From Anadara kagoshimensis (lineage: Eukaryota > Mollusca > Bivalvia > Arcoida > Arcidae), in the NCBI GenBank assembly GCA_021292105.1, contig CM037864.1, positions 44,175,816 through 44,239,815 of the forward strand: a DNA stretch of 64,000 nucleotides, in the 5' to 3' direction. The position numbers and the translations under genes were made by a program. Each line of letters starts with the position of its first letter. Positions within the stretch are counted from its first letter, which is position 1. The notes beneath the pieces are model-generated. The model was not told the DNA's origin and made no database searches. It saw only the letters and a list, made by a program, of their open reading frames with translations. Shown here one piece after another: positions 24,527-39,660 of the stretch.

Positions 24527-24534
24527 TGACGTCA
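24527..24534. promoter_or_regulatory. Second CRE palindrome, copy A
   Basis: TGACGTCA again, 83 bases before ATG 24617. The homologous place in copy B reads TGTCGTCA, so this site is damaged there. Confidence 0.45.
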
Positions 24535-24616
24535 TAGTTGTTGGTATTAGAGACCGATTGTCTTTTCGCAATATACCGTGAAAGACGCAGTTGGGAAATC
24601 TCGACTACTTTCTAAA

Positions 24617-24686
24617 ATGGCTTGTAGATCGTATAGCATGAATGGTAGTAATGTCTGGAGCGATAGATATTTTGGTTTCCAAGATG
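24617..24686 (+). CDS. Alternative or duplicate first exon (copy A) of unrecognised gene
   Basis: 70 bases, 23 codons beginning MACRSYSMNGSNVW and ending FQD, then a phase-1 donor G/GTAAGT. It is homologous to 25876-25945 with about 7 substitutions, 5 of them changing residues. In-frame TAG upstream supports this ATG (A at -3, G at +4). It could splice to the exon at 29248 in the same phase. Whether it is used or is a relic is unknown. Confidence 0.55.
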
Positions 24687-24848
24687 GTAAGTCATTTAGA
24701 TTTATAATTTTCACTAGTAAAAATAATAATAATAAACACAAAAATTCACATTAACTTGCGAAAATATTACTACATTTCCATGAGTTATTGGACGTGGTCC
24801 TTAAAATGAAATGGTACTCAAGTTACAACAGATACGAACTCGATAGGT

Positions 24849-24922
24849 GACCGGGTAGCTCAGTGGGTAGAGCGTCCCGCTAGTATTGGGAAGTTCCACG
24901 TGGTTTGAGTCCAGGTTTGGCC
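24849..24922 (+). tRNA. tRNA-Thr(AGT)-like gene or pseudogene
   Basis: 74 bases fold as a cloverleaf: D arm GCTC-AGTGGGTA-GAGC, anticodon stem TCCCG/TGGGA with loop CTAGTAT (anticodon AGT), T loop TTTGAGT between TGG and CCA. The acceptor stem is poor (GACCGGG against TTTGGCC) and the T loop lacks the canonical TTCRA. A run of nine T lies 9 bases downstream, as a Pol III terminator would. It is likely a decayed tRNA or SINE head. Confidence 0.45.
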
Positions 24923-25687
24923 GCTGCATTCTTTTTTTTTCTGCTTTTCCTGTTATACCGAGAGACATACAGGTAAAATACCGCAATATAAATATAAGAA
25001 GAAGCGGGAATAAACACATCAAAATGTCACAAGTTCTGATTTTACTCCTTCTTCCCGTTCTGCACACGAGTCTTGTCCTGTTCTGACTGTAACCATTCTA
25101 CCGAAACAAAAATACAATCTGCATCATTAAAAGGGTAGTATTCACTGTTTCTATTGTGTGTATAATCAAAACCAAAGAATAATTTAAACACTGTGTAATA
25201 TGCATTGGATACCGTACATTAAAATACATCGACAACTTTGCGAAAAGACACGCTCTGGAAGTGTTTGGACATTTCCAGCACAATTTTTATGAGGCATAGG
25301 GCCTACTGTTTTGTCACTATGTTCCACTGTTCCATGCGATACATTAAGTTTAAGACATAATAGAGTTTTTAAACATTAATTTCATGCTTGCCTTCTTTTC
25401 TCGCTTATCCCGTCTACACAAATCCTTACCCCGCTGGTAGGATGGAATACCAAACAGGAACACGCACTTCCTCGACAAAGACAATGGGAAACCTTAACAG
25501 TTATGCTATATAGTATGTGCGATTTTTTATCACCAGACATGCAGAATCTGAAAATGACTTACTTTGAGATTACAATGTTTTTTGTGTTGCTATGGGAACA
25601 AAATGTTTTCCAAAATTGTTACAATATGTATTTTAGTTGTAAATTCGTATGACTTGAACTGCGCACATCAAACATGTTTAGCCATTG

Positions 25688-25695
25688 TGACGTCA
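25688..25695. promoter_or_regulatory. CRE palindrome upstream of first-exon copy B
   Basis: TGACGTCA, 181 bases before the ATG at 25876. It is embedded in 'tttagccattgtgacgtcat', homologous to the 24431 site context. Confidence 0.45.
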
Positions 25696-25875
25696 TATAA
25701 TTGTTCCAACACAATAATTCTTATTTATGACATCACAATGGTTAAATACGTACTGATTGTTTGTTGCATTTCGGGAAAATATCTATGTCGTCATATTAGA
25801 TGGTATTGGAAACTGTTTGAATTTTCGCAATATCTCAAGAAAGACGCAGTCGGAAAATCTCGAATACTTTCTAAA

Positions 25876-25945
25876 ATGGCTAGTAGATCGTATAGCATGA
25901 ATTGTAGTAATGTCTGGAGCACTAGGTATTCTAGTTTCCAAGATG
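25876..25945 (+). CDS. Unrecognised gene, exon 1 (copy B)
   Basis: 23 codons starting MASRSYSMNCSNVW and ending FQD before G/GTAAGT, phase 1. The frame stays open upstream in this copy, but the matching frame in copy A is stopped, favouring this ATG. Confidence 0.65.
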
Positions 25946-28900
25946 GTAAGTCATTTAGATTTACAGCTGTTACGATTAAAATATTAATCTGAAAATCCAT
26001 CACAACGATTCACCTTAGCTTGGAGAAAATACTAGTATTGGTGCTTGTTTCTAAGTATATAGTATTATAAAGAAGTAATTTTCGAATTTCTCTGACAGGA
26101 AATGGGGATCTTGTCTGCACAAGTAAGTAAGTAAGTAAGTAATCTCGCAGTTAGTAACAATATTTAATTTCGATTGTATGCATGAAATTTCATGGCTTAA
26201 ACCTTTTGAGTAGAATAAAGATTTATAACTGAGAAACATATACTTGGCAACAACCAACATAACGGAGAATCCCGGCAACAACCAACACAACCGTACCCCG
26301 GCAACAACCAACACAACCGAGAATCCCGGCAACAACCAACACAACCGAGAACCCCGACAACAACCAACACAACCGAGAACCCCGGAAACAACCAACACAA
26401 TCGAGAACCCCGACAACAACCAACACAACCGAGAACCCCGACAACAACCAACACAACCGAGAACCCCGGCAACATACAACACAACCGAGAACCCCGGCAA
26501 CAACCAACACAACCGAGAACCCCGACAACAACCTACACAACCGAGAACCCCGGCAACAACCAACACAACCGAACCCCGACAACAACCAACACAATCGAGA
26601 ACCCCGACAACAACCAACACAACCGAGAACCCCGACAACAACCAACACAACAGAGAACCCCAACAACAACCAACACAGAGAACCCCGGCAACAACCAACA
26701 CAACCAAGAACCCGGCAACAACCAACACAACAAAGAACCCCGGCAACAACCAACACAACCAGAGCCCCGGCAACAACCAACACAACCAAAAACCCCGACA
26801 ACAACCAACACAACCGAGAACCCCGGCAACAACCAACACAACCGAGAACACTGACAACAACCAACACAACCGAGAACCCCGACAGCAACCAACACAACCG
26901 AGAACCCCAGCAACAACCAACACAACCAAGAACCCCGACAACAACCTACACAACCGAGAACCCCGGCAACAACCATCACAACCGAAACCCCGACAGCAAC
27001 CACCAACCGAGAACCCCAGCAACAACCTACACAACCGAGAACCCCGGCAACAACCATCACAACCGAGAATCCAGACAGCAAAACAACAAACTGAGAACCC
27101 CAGCAACAACCTACACAACCGAGAACCCTGACAACAACACAACCAAGAACCCCGGCAACAACCATCACAACCGAGAACCCCGACAAGACAACACACACCG
27201 AGAACCCCGGCAACAACCAACACAACCGAGAACCCAGACAACAACCATCACAACCGAGAATCCAGACAGCAAACAATACAACTGAGAACCCCAGCAACAA
27301 CCTACACAACCGAGAACCCCGACAACAACCATCACAACCGAGAACCCCGACAACAACCAACACAACCGAGAACCCCGACAACAACCAACACAACCGAGAA
27401 CCCCGACAACAACCAACACAACCGAGAACCCCAGCAACAACCTACACAACCGAGAACCCCGGCAACAACCATCACAACCGAGAACCCTGACAACAACACA
27501 ACCAAGAACCCCGGCAACAACCATCACAACCGAGAACCCCGACAAGAACCAACACAACCGAGAACCCCGGCAACAACCAACACAACCGAGAACCCAGACA
27601 ACAACCATCACAACCGAGAATCCAGACAGCAAACAATACAACTGAGAACCCCAGCAACAACCTACACAACCGAGAACCCCGACAACAACCAACACAACCG
27701 AGAACCCAGACAACAACCAACACAACAGAGAACCCCAACAACAACCAACACAATCGAGAACCCCGGCAACAACCAACACAACCGAGAACCCCGGCAACAA
27801 CCATCACAACCGAGAACCCTGACAACAACACAACCAAGAACCCCGGCAACAACCATCACAACCGAGAACCCCGACAAGAACCAACACAACCGAGAACCCC
27901 GGCAACAACCAACACAACCGAGAACCCAGACAACAACCATCACAACCGAGAATCCAGACAGCAAACAATACAACTGAGAACCCCAGCAACAACCTACACA
28001 ACCGAGAACCCCGACAACAACCAACACAACCGAGAACCCAGACAACAACACAACCGAGAACCCCGACAACAACCAACACAACCGAGAACCCCAGCAACAA
28101 CCTACACAACCGAGAACCCCGACAACAACCATCACAACCGAGAACCCCGACAACAACCAACACAACCGAGAACCCCGGCAACAACCAACACAACCGAGAA
28201 CCCCGACAACAACATAACCGAGAACCCCGGCAACAACCAACACAACCGAGAACCCCGGGAACAACCATCACAACTGAGAAACCCGACAACAACCAACACA
28301 ACCGAGAACCCCGACAGCAACACAACCAAGAACCCCGGCAACAACCATCACAACCGAGAACCCCGACAACAACCAACACAACCGAGAACCCCGGCAACAA
28401 CCAACACAACCGAGAACCCTGACACAACACACAACAAAGAACCCCGGCAACAACCATCACAACCGAGAACCCCGACAACAACCAACACAACCGAGAACCC
28501 CGGCAACAACCAACACAACCGAGAACCCCGGCAACAACCATCACAAGCGAGAACCCTGACAACAACCAACACAACTGAGAACCCCGACAACAACCAACAC
28601 AACCGAGAACACATTATAGAAACAGCTTTTATAGTTTAAAGATTATCTAAGGACTCGATCTGACATAGCCGAGGGTATGAGGTTCAAAGATGATTCTAAT
28701 ATGTTCAATGAACAACATATGCCAAACAAAAAATATTTCAAAGAAACTCAGTACTTAGTACTTATAAGTAAATACACGAGCATATTCATATTGAAACTAC
28801 CATATGATATTTGGGTCTGTGACCTCAACGGTTGACAATGGTACCCCCTGAACGCAAAAACGTGTAAACCTCATCAGCAAGAATTTTAACATGTCATGAG

Positions 28901-31415
28901 CTGTATTACTTTCTCTTTGAACCTACATGATCGTTTTATAATCCAATTATGAAGTGGTGTCATAATTGCCGATGTCACAGAATTCCTAAAACAGGGGACG
29001 CCCTGGAGTAAACCATCGAGTTATAAAAATACTCTGAGATGGAACTGTTACCAGGATACTTTAACAATTTGTCCTTGTACTACAATTTAAATCAATAAAA
29101 CAATAATTTTTAAAATCAATAACATCATTAATTATTATGTGTACCGTGTTGACTATCAGCAAAAGTCGGATTGTTGGTTCGCTATTTAGAACAGTACTCG
29201 ATACTTAACATACATCTAGATGTAATTTTTTATTCTTAATTTTACAGAGGACCAGATTAGGATTCGATCAAGGTTTTATTTTAACTGTGCAGCACCCCAT
29301 GTACCAAACGCGTATGGTCCCGGTGTGCAACAGTTCGGGAGAAAACCCAACAAGCACAGATTTTGTACTGAAGTACATGATGGAGCTCCCCATAAGGTAA
29401 ATTATATCACTAAGATTTTAACGAGTTCCCTTTACAACTCTACTGTTTAAAGTACAATTCGGCCATTCTATTTTATACTTTGTATAAGTATGTTTTCTTC
29501 TGAATGTATTTAACGTTTTCCTCTACAGATTTTACTTATTGTATCGTATTTTATTTTTCACTTGTGGAAGCTTCAAAAGAATTATAAAACTCAAAATGTC
29601 ATGTGGCCGTGGGATTGCAGTGAAAAATATACCCCACTGCTTATTGCCTCGCCCCACTCACCCCAACGTAACTTGTATAACACAAGTCTCCTTACTACCA
29701 CTAAGCTAGTAGTCTTCACTGCTCTAACCAAATTTCACCACGCTGCATTGTTCATTGTCACAGGATAAAGATAAAGATACCATTGTAACTAACGCATTTT
29801 ATACAGTCTCCTAATATATGTATTTTTTACAATTCCTACAGGTTTTCTTTTTAACCAGAATACATTTAAGACATCTTTTATTTCTATTTCTACCTTACGG
29901 TTTTGCGTATATCAAACTATATAGGAGTGGGAATGCTACTGTCTTCATTACAGAGGATAAAATGATCTATCCCGTCTAAACTAGAGATGATACGGTCAGG
30001 AAATCTCCAAGTAACTGTGCCTACTTCAGTTTATTTTAATCATCTTGAACTGTTATTCGGTTGAGAATCGGCATCAACATTAAACCAAAAAATGTTGCAT
30101 GTAGATTCCGGAGCAGTGGAACCTCACTTCCCCAGTAGAAGTTCACACGTTTAACTCAATTATTCAGTTTTCAAACTTTTTACTTTGTTTTGGAATTGTG
30201 ATTTGGACAGATAATGCTATGTTTGTGTTTGATGTATACAGTTTACATATAAATATTGAAACATCAGTATAAAATAAGTAATTAAACTGTTATAAATACT
30301 GCTATTCTACTACTAATACTCACGAAACCATTATTCAATAAAGTACTTCAAAAATTAATTGTTACTTCTTTGTTTGATAGTGGGTACTTAAACAAGAGCC
30401 ACAACATGGAGCAAATCCCAAACCAAGGGAACAAAAAGGAAAACCCATTGACCAAAATGCAATGGAGCATGTGAATCACAGACAAGTTGACCAAAAGCCA
30501 GTGAGGGATGGAAATCAAAGACAGGTTGACCAAAAGCCAATGGATGATGAAAAAAGAAGAAATGTTGATCGAAAACCAATGCCGGAGAAACAAAACAATG
30601 CTCATCAAAAGTCAGTGGTTGCAAAACAAAACCACGACGTTCAAAAGTCATTGGATGTAAAGCAAACATTTATTGATGTAAAGCAGACATTTGATGACCG
30701 AAAGTCAGTTGGTTATAAACAGAAACAACTAAAACCATTGGATTCCAAGATGAACCAGATGAGAGATTCAACAAATAAAAAACAAAAACTGATGGAACCA
30801 AACTTTAAACTTCTGGAACCAAACCTTAAACTTCTGGAACCAAAACAGACCAGAAAACAAACCAAAGAAAACGTAAAGCCAAAGGATGGCAGAACAGGTA
30901 TGTACATGGTACATATATATCGTTTTTAAGTATTATAAACATAGACAATGACGTATTGATAACTGGCTCGACAACCAGTATCTCTATTATTTTATTAATG
31001 CTGATTTAGTGTTTTAAGGACCAATAGTTGCTATAAAATAAATGAAATGATTAAGAAGTAGAATCAATGCCCATACCAATTATATGATCAGTTTCAGTTT
31101 CACCATTAAGTCTCGATCAAAATAATATTGTGGCGTCATAGCGCATGTAGACAAGCTTATAACTATTCCCCAGGGTGGGTAAGAAATTTAATTGTTATTC
31201 AGGTTGAAGGCGGGATTATTTTTATCCGATATAGTATATGTTTTGTAATACTGTCTTATTTTACTATAATTTTAATTCATATGTTTGATTGCTTTTTAAT
31301 TATCTTTTTAGTAAAAGAACTGATGAAAGATGAAGGCGAGGACAAAGTCGGTTCACGAAAGGGTATTCTAAAGACCATTCTTTGCTGGTTTTTACCATGT
31401 ATCTCACCTTTTTAA
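25876..31415 (+). CDS. Unrecognised 4-exon gene, 279-residue basic repeat protein
   Basis: Exons 25876-25945, 29248-29396, 30381-30897 and 31312-31415 join in phases 1, 0 and 1 with GT-AG sites and end at TAA. Residues 1-23 come from the duplicated first exon. Residues 24-73 (DQIRIRSRFYFNC, GVQQFGRKPNKHRFCTEV) form a compact Arg/aromatic/Cys segment. Residues 74-245 are Lys/Gln-rich with loose repeats of about 13-14 residues around Q-K-P/S (VDQKPVRD, VDQKPMDD, VDRKPMPE) and then KLLEPN repeats. The C-terminus ILKTILCWFLPCISPF is hydrophobic with two Cys, and could be a lipidated or membrane-associated tail (inference). No signal peptide is seen. I do not recognise the family. Intron 1 (3.3 kb) contains the minisatellite. 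Translation could instead begin at exon copy A (24617). Confidence 0.75.
26119..26143 (+). repeat. (AAGT)n microsatellite
   Basis: About five consecutive AAGT units just before the minisatellite. Confidence 0.8.
26244..28613. repeat. 28-bp minisatellite, about 84 copies
   Basis: The unit is ccgagaaccccg(a/g)caa followed by caaccaacacaa. Variants have 'catc' for 'caac' or loss of a few bases. A longer period of about 331-359 bp is visible: the block starting 'ccctgacaacaacacaacca' recurs at 27126, 27485 and 27818. The plus strand is almost only A, C and G, and the unit has no stop on either strand, so long frames appear in all readings. Confidence 0.97.
29248..29396 (+). CDS. Unrecognised gene, exon 2
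   Basis: 149 bases after TTTACAG, residues 24-73, ending GAPHK before GTAAAT. It contains FYFNCAAPHVPNAYGPGVQQ, the most protein-like and probably most conserved part. Ends in phase 0. Confidence 0.78.
30110..30212 (-). repeat. Dispersed element D, copy 1
   Basis: Reverse-orientation copy of a family with 'acttccccagtagaagttca' here, and forward copies near 40890 and 57900. It lies in intron 2 of the unrecognised gene. Confidence 0.6.
30381..30897 (+). CDS. Unrecognised gene, exon 3 (Lys/Gln-rich repeats)
   Basis: 517 bases after TTTGATAG, starting WVLKQEPQHG and ending KPKDGRT before G/GTATGT. The frame is open throughout. Repeats with QKP, VKQTF and LEPN cores suggest internal duplication. 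Confidence 0.78.
31312..31415 (+). CDS. Unrecognised gene, terminal exon
   Basis: 104 bases after CTTTTTAG, VKELMKDEGEDKVGSRKG then the hydrophobic tail and TAA at 31413-31415. Confidence 0.75.
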
Positions 31416-32879
31416 GATGACAACTTTCCGGACGGATATAGGAATGCTACTTCATTTTCTCAAGGTATCAAACAGGATGGGTGGCGGTGGGGCAATTAGA
31501 ACGGGTAAACTAAAAATTAATCTTTTTTCAGATGTAGAAATTTGGGAATTAATTGCCATTTGGGGTCTTTGTATTTGATAATGAATAATAATACAATTGT
31601 GCTTGAATGTTCGATTTTTACATTTGCAGGAGTTGTAGTTTGGTAGCGTGTTGTTCCTAGTATAAAACGTGTCAAGTGGGGTTTCTTTGCAACAGAACTG
31701 GTTACGAGGGTTTAGACCCGTGTCTGAGACAGCCCATTAAGATCTCCCGATTGAACATTTAATGTTACCAATATATGAATATAATGTTAAAAGTTAATTC
31801 AGTTCTTCGTTGATTAACAACATATTCAGTTTTTAAGCTTTAAAGTTTCAGCTCAGATGAGCTATTGCAATGGTTCACCGTCCGTCGTTTAACTTTGTAC
31901 TTTTGGATCATCTGTATACAACATCATAAATGGGGGAAGGGCTTTCATATTTGCACAAATAAAGTAGTTATGTTTCCAACGACTTTAAATGCTCTCTCCC
32001 TCCCATGAAAATCCAAGAGATGTATGTTGGCCGTTAGATATTAAGGTAATTAAGGTGGGATTGCATTGGATTTTCAGTTTTGACATTGAATGACCATTAA
32101 AATTTGGCCAAAGTCAGAGGGTAAGGTCTTGACCAATTTTATTTTTACTTTTGACCTTTGTGATTCTGAAATCTAACATGTTTTTAAATGAAACAAAGTT
32201 GAAAGGTCGGGATTAAGATATTATTTCTGATATAAGCATTAAATTGCTAAACATATAGACTATACTAGTATGTAAAGATTCGGACATGGGATGTAATGTT
32301 TTATTGAAATAGCTTTTACGATTACATTCTAGATCGAAAATAAAGTTCATAATCTAGTTTGTTATGTTTGCGGCATTTATCTATTAATTATTATACTGTG
32401 GTAGACCTAAGATATTTCAGATGTAGCATTCTTGGGACAATTAATATTTGATTTGCAAGTATCTTGACAGTCGGATTCAAACTCTGGAATTTTTTTTAAA
32501 TATTCCTGTACTTGATGTAATTGTTTATTGAAATTCTGCAGGAGATAGAGCACAGATCCTCAGGTGAGTGTTTAGCCCGAAAGGAAATCGCAATACTATA
32601 ACCAACAGGTGCTTTATAACAAAGTAGGAATACCACTACCCGAAAATAGATCGCAAATAAAGTAGCTGATGTTGGTACAGTCGACCTTAATTATGAACAA
32701 TATATGCCATGTAATGTTAGCTGGTCTTCTATTGAATATGATGCTCGTCACATCACGGGCGATAACATGAGTAAAAAGTAAGGTCGACCTAGTTGTTTTC
32801 GAATTTGACTGATGATGTTGCATTGGTTAATGAAAGATTTGCTTTAACTAAATACAGCGTTTCATTGGCAAACAAGATC

Positions 32880-32880
<1 letters not shown>
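31416..32880. other. Non-coding stretch after unrecognised gene
   Basis: 3' flank with the candidate poly(A) signal. No exon or recognisable repeat is supported. Confidence 0.5.
31958..31963 (+). terminator. Candidate polyadenylation signal
   Basis: First clear AATAAA after the stop at 31415, 543 bases downstream. Motif only. Confidence 0.3.
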
Positions 32881-35659
<2,779 letters not shown>

Positions 35660-35660
<1 letters not shown>

Positions 35661-38600
35661 CGGCAACCTCATACAATGATTGACTGATCATGTAAGACCT
35701 CCAGTTTCTATCATATAAATGAAACTTCTAGTTATTTAACAAACGTCGTAATGTTACGTACGTTACGCTATGGCTTTAAATGAAAAAAAAACTTTCATTA
35801 ATGGTAATAAAAGTTTATTCAAACATCCTAACTTGAAAGAAAAATTAAACTCGCTGCAGTAAAATGACATTTTGACTGTTTATTTTTACATAATGTTAAA
35901 TTAATGCAAATCATTTTCGATATTTTCAAACATTAAAGTGAGTAATGGTTTTAAATAACAATATGAAATTTCATATCCTGATTTACACAAATTCTAGAAT
36001 TAATCAATACAATGTCATTTTAAACAAAATTTTAATCTAGTGCCATCTCAAATTCATTTGGACAGGGGTTATGTTCCACATAAAGTTTCTATTTTGAATA
36101 TTTATTTATTGATTGCAATGCATAAAAGTTTCTTTTTTTATGCTTCCGCAAAATATTTATCTCATGGAATGGAATGGAGTAATGTAGTTAAACACAGCAG
36201 TCAAGATTATTTCACTTATATCTAGAAAGTAAATTTAGTGAAGTTGAAGGAAGCCGGAGTACTTGGAGAAGACTACCAACCTACGGCTAGCAGATGTTCC
36301 TCACGCTAGGATCTGTCCCGAATGGTAATATAACCTAGGAGTGATGCATACGCGCGATTTAGACACCCTCTTTGCGGGAGGGAATGTTTGTTTGGCCTGC
36401 CTGTAATACATCAGTTTCCGCAAGCTTATACTCTGATCGACATTCATGAAACAAAAAAGTGAATTTGGTTTGAAAGTAATAGTCCTTTAAATACTTTATA
36501 TTTTCTTTGCATAACTTCAGTATAAATTCATTTGAAAAAAGTCTTTGCCTTTAATAATTCCGACCATGAAATGTTGATTAACATTAAAGGAGAACAATGA
36601 TGTATTTTTGATTTCAACTGTCGGAAGCTCTTTTACTCTCTGGCAAAAATAGACGTAATAGTAGTATAGAAGCGCGTGTCTGTCTCTCTCTCTCTCTCTG
36701 GTAATAGTTATGGTGATTGGTGGTAGTGTGCTCACTTTGCTGGTTCATTGATCTTCAGAGTTGGCTGGTAGATGTATACTTCAGCTGGTAATATATATGT
36801 TAGAGACATGTTAGAGACATTGGTAGATAGCAGTTAGGTAGTAATGGTGTTTCGGCCATCGTGAAAACTAAATTAAGTGTCGCCTCTGGATTTGATAAAG
36901 GTATTTCCACAAAAAACTTGTTCATGGTTCATGGCCTCATATATTTAACTTGCGAAGAACTCAATGTAGTGCTCTCTCTCACTTTCTGTGTTCTTGATTT
37001 TCCTATTGTTGAATTTGATTCGAGTTACTATGCAAACTAATACCATACCGCTTACCGCACCACATGCTTGGTTGTTTTTGGTGTACAAAAATACCTTTGC
37101 TACAACATTTAACAACGTTTGCTATTATTTCCAACAGGATACGTTATTGAACAGTGGTCTCCGGTCCATTTATTTTATGTCTATCTTGTTTTGCTTTGCT
37201 GTATTTGTGTGATGCTTTTGTTGCTGTTTGCAATTCTATAACAACGTATATGCGCATGTTTTACTACCTGTTTTTTAAGAAATGACATTCTGATCATGGT
37301 GCAGAAATGTACAATTCTTTCTTTTAATAAATATTTTGTACGTTGGTGCTATTTTTTCCATATCTGCTCGTATGATATAGGGTTTTTAGCCATGCGAGAT
37401 CGGCGTATCTCACATAATCACGCGACTACCTTTGCGGGGCATGACGTAATATTGCGGGAAAATGAATACACACATCAAGGGTCATGCCCCAATTTTGTCT
37501 TTCAACGGGAATTGCAATACAATTGCTTCTGTATGTTTCATCGAAGAGAGAAATAGTCATATTTTAAATATTTTTCTTTGAGAAAAGTTGCGGTGGTTGA
37601 TACCAATTAGTAGCCGTGATGGAATTTGATTACAAAGAAATCTAATGGTGACGACAGACGGTAATGTAACAAATGAAGCCCTCCTACATTGATTTGATAC
37701 CCGTGATGACTTTTTGAGGGCGTGACGAATAGACACGATAGGCTAGATTGCATTATCATAGATTAAAGAAACATTGTCATGCATCAGACTTGATTGAATT
37801 ACTTAGATAATACTTGGCTATCCAACAAAATTTAACATCTACAAAAAATCAACTAATCAGACTGTTACATATCAAAAATAAACAACCAATCTATGTTCAA
37901 ATCACAACTCAAAACCATTGAGATTAAAATGAACATGGGACTATAGGACGTCAATTTATATCCAGGGTAATTTTGAATACATAGCCACCATACTTTATCA
38001 GCAATATTGCGATGACGGTCATAAAACGTTTTGATGGCTAAAACAACTAAAATGACTTCAATAACACACTAACAGATTTTCGTCAAAATAATTATGGAGA
38101 TTATCAGTCAAAAATTCATTGACCAAAGGGATTGCAGCATACTAATTTATAATGCGATGATTTTATGACATTTTCGAACTTATCTAAAGTATTTCAACAG
38201 TAAAAATAGTGACATATTTTCATAAAATAAAACAAAAAGTTATTATTTGGAAACAATTTTTAAAAATAGACATAGATAGTGCTGTTTAAATCCAATCCGT
38301 ATAACAGAAATAATAACCGACATTTTTGGAGACGTCGACCACCGTCACTGACGTCGACAACGACAACAACGCCGTAATGATATGTAATTATTGTAGGTGA
38401 CACTTAAAGTTTTTTATGTTTAACTCTGGTAGTAGTAGTGGACATTTTTTAATCTAGCGGCCAAAGGTAAAATCCAATTATATAGGTATGATAGGTATGT
38501 GCAACAAAAATTGCAATTAGTGTTGATATTATAGGTAAGGAGATTAGTATGTACAGAGTTAGGGATAATGGTATCCCTTCACCCTGTTCAGATGTTTTTG

Positions 38601-38737
38601 CTGTTTTATTTAGCGTTGTAGAACTCGGTTTTATGATGGCAGTAGTTGGTTGAAAGTATATAGTCTAAAACAAAAGTTTGCCTCTTTGCTGAAATTTAGA
38701 GTTTGATTTTTTTAAAAGTTGAAAACAAAGGGTGGAT

Positions 38738-38740
<3 letters not shown>
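35660..38740. other. Non-coding stretch
   Basis: AT-rich, no supported exon. A dispersed-repeat fragment with 'ttatttcacttatatctaga' and 'ggaagccggagtacttggag' lies at about 36190-36300, and a short (TC)n at about 36684. Nothing else is recognised. Confidence 0.5.

Positions 38741-38793
<53 letters not shown>
38741..38793 (+). repeat. (GA)n microsatellite
   Basis: 53 bases of perfect GA. Confidence 0.97.
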
Positions 38794-38795
<2 letters not shown>

Positions 38796-38859
38796 TTGGT
38801 ATCATTACATGATCAGTCAATTTTAATATCGCTAACACACACCACTATGCTATGGGTTG

Positions 38860-39250
38860 GTTCATGATTGGGACTGGGCTAATATAGGAAAGCGGGGAGT
38901 TGTGGTTCAGGAAGGACACCAGGGGTGGGGAACACAGGGTCTGAACATTGAGGGTGGAAACGAGTATTACAGTAGGGATCATAGAGGATATGGAAGGGGT
39001 TAGAGGGTTACCGGGAAGAGTAGGGTAATTGTTTGGGATACAGGGTATGGGTACAGGGTGGGGACAAGGGTCGATGATAGATTGTAGGGAGTAGGGGGGG
39101 GACGGGGAGGTGGCGAGGGGTGGGGACGGGTAGGTAGTAGATATGTAGGGTGCAAGGGGTAAGGGTAGTGGTAGATTCAGATGGGTAGATGTAGAGTAAG
39201 GATGTGATTTAACTAAATCTGTAGATGGAGAATTAATAGGATAGAACATT
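38860..39250 (-). repeat. Inverted copy of the pyrimidine-rich repeat
   Basis: Read on minus, 'tactctacatctaccc' and 'ctactccctacaatct' occur in the same order as at 32907-33025 on plus. The 157-codon minus frame here is Pro/Ser/Leu-rich and compositional. Confidence 0.6.
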
Positions 39251-39574
39251 TGATAACGACTTGGATGTTTAGAGAAACAAGTCCCAATATTAAATACTAA
39301 GGTAGCAAAGACCATCATCAGCTACAAGGTAAGCGAATGTGTACATCAACTACCAGCAAAGCGATGCCCAACATTGGCTTCTAAGTTTTATTTTCACTGT
39401 TTTTATCATCTAAAGTTTGCTCTACGCGCAATTTTATTTCTTTTAAATGCTTTAATGATTTTGAATGGGGCAGGTTAAATATTATATTTGGGATAGGAGA
39501 AGGTGTGGGTGGTTTTGGATAAAGATTATGAAGTAGCAGGACATTTGCAATGAAAACCGACATGATGTTGCCTT

Positions 39575-39660
39575 AATGAAATAATAATTTCTGTCTCAAT
39601 GAAATGATAATTTCTGTCTCAATGAAATGATAATTTTTGCCTCATTGAAATGGTCATTTC
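39575..39660. repeat. 23-bp unit, three to four tandem copies
   Basis: Unit 'aatgaaatgataatttctgt' plus 'ctc', the last copies diverged. Confidence 0.85.

Noticed and set aside
24801..25067. 88-codon minus frame over the tRNA-like sequence
   Set aside because: It crosses the cloverleaf and a poly(T) run and has no protein features.
25564..25992. 142-codon plus frame containing first-exon copy B
   Set aside because: The upstream part is open by chance. The corresponding frame in copy A is stopped, and the splice donor at 25945 cuts the frame.
26244..28613. CRISPR-like appearance of regular short repeats
   Set aside because: There are no unique spacers, units are head to tail and diverged, and the host is eukaryotic.
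26051..28614. Many long open frames on both strands (up to 397 codons, Gln/Asn/Thr/Pro-rich on plus and Gly/Val/Cys/Leu-rich on minus)
   Set aside because: They are translations of the 28-bp minisatellite. The unit has no stop in any frame, so frames stay open by default, and three units make a 28-residue period in every reading.
38845..39318. 157-codon minus frame rich in Pro, Ser and Leu
   Set aside because: It lies in the inverted copy of the pyrimidine-rich repeat and has biased composition without domain features.
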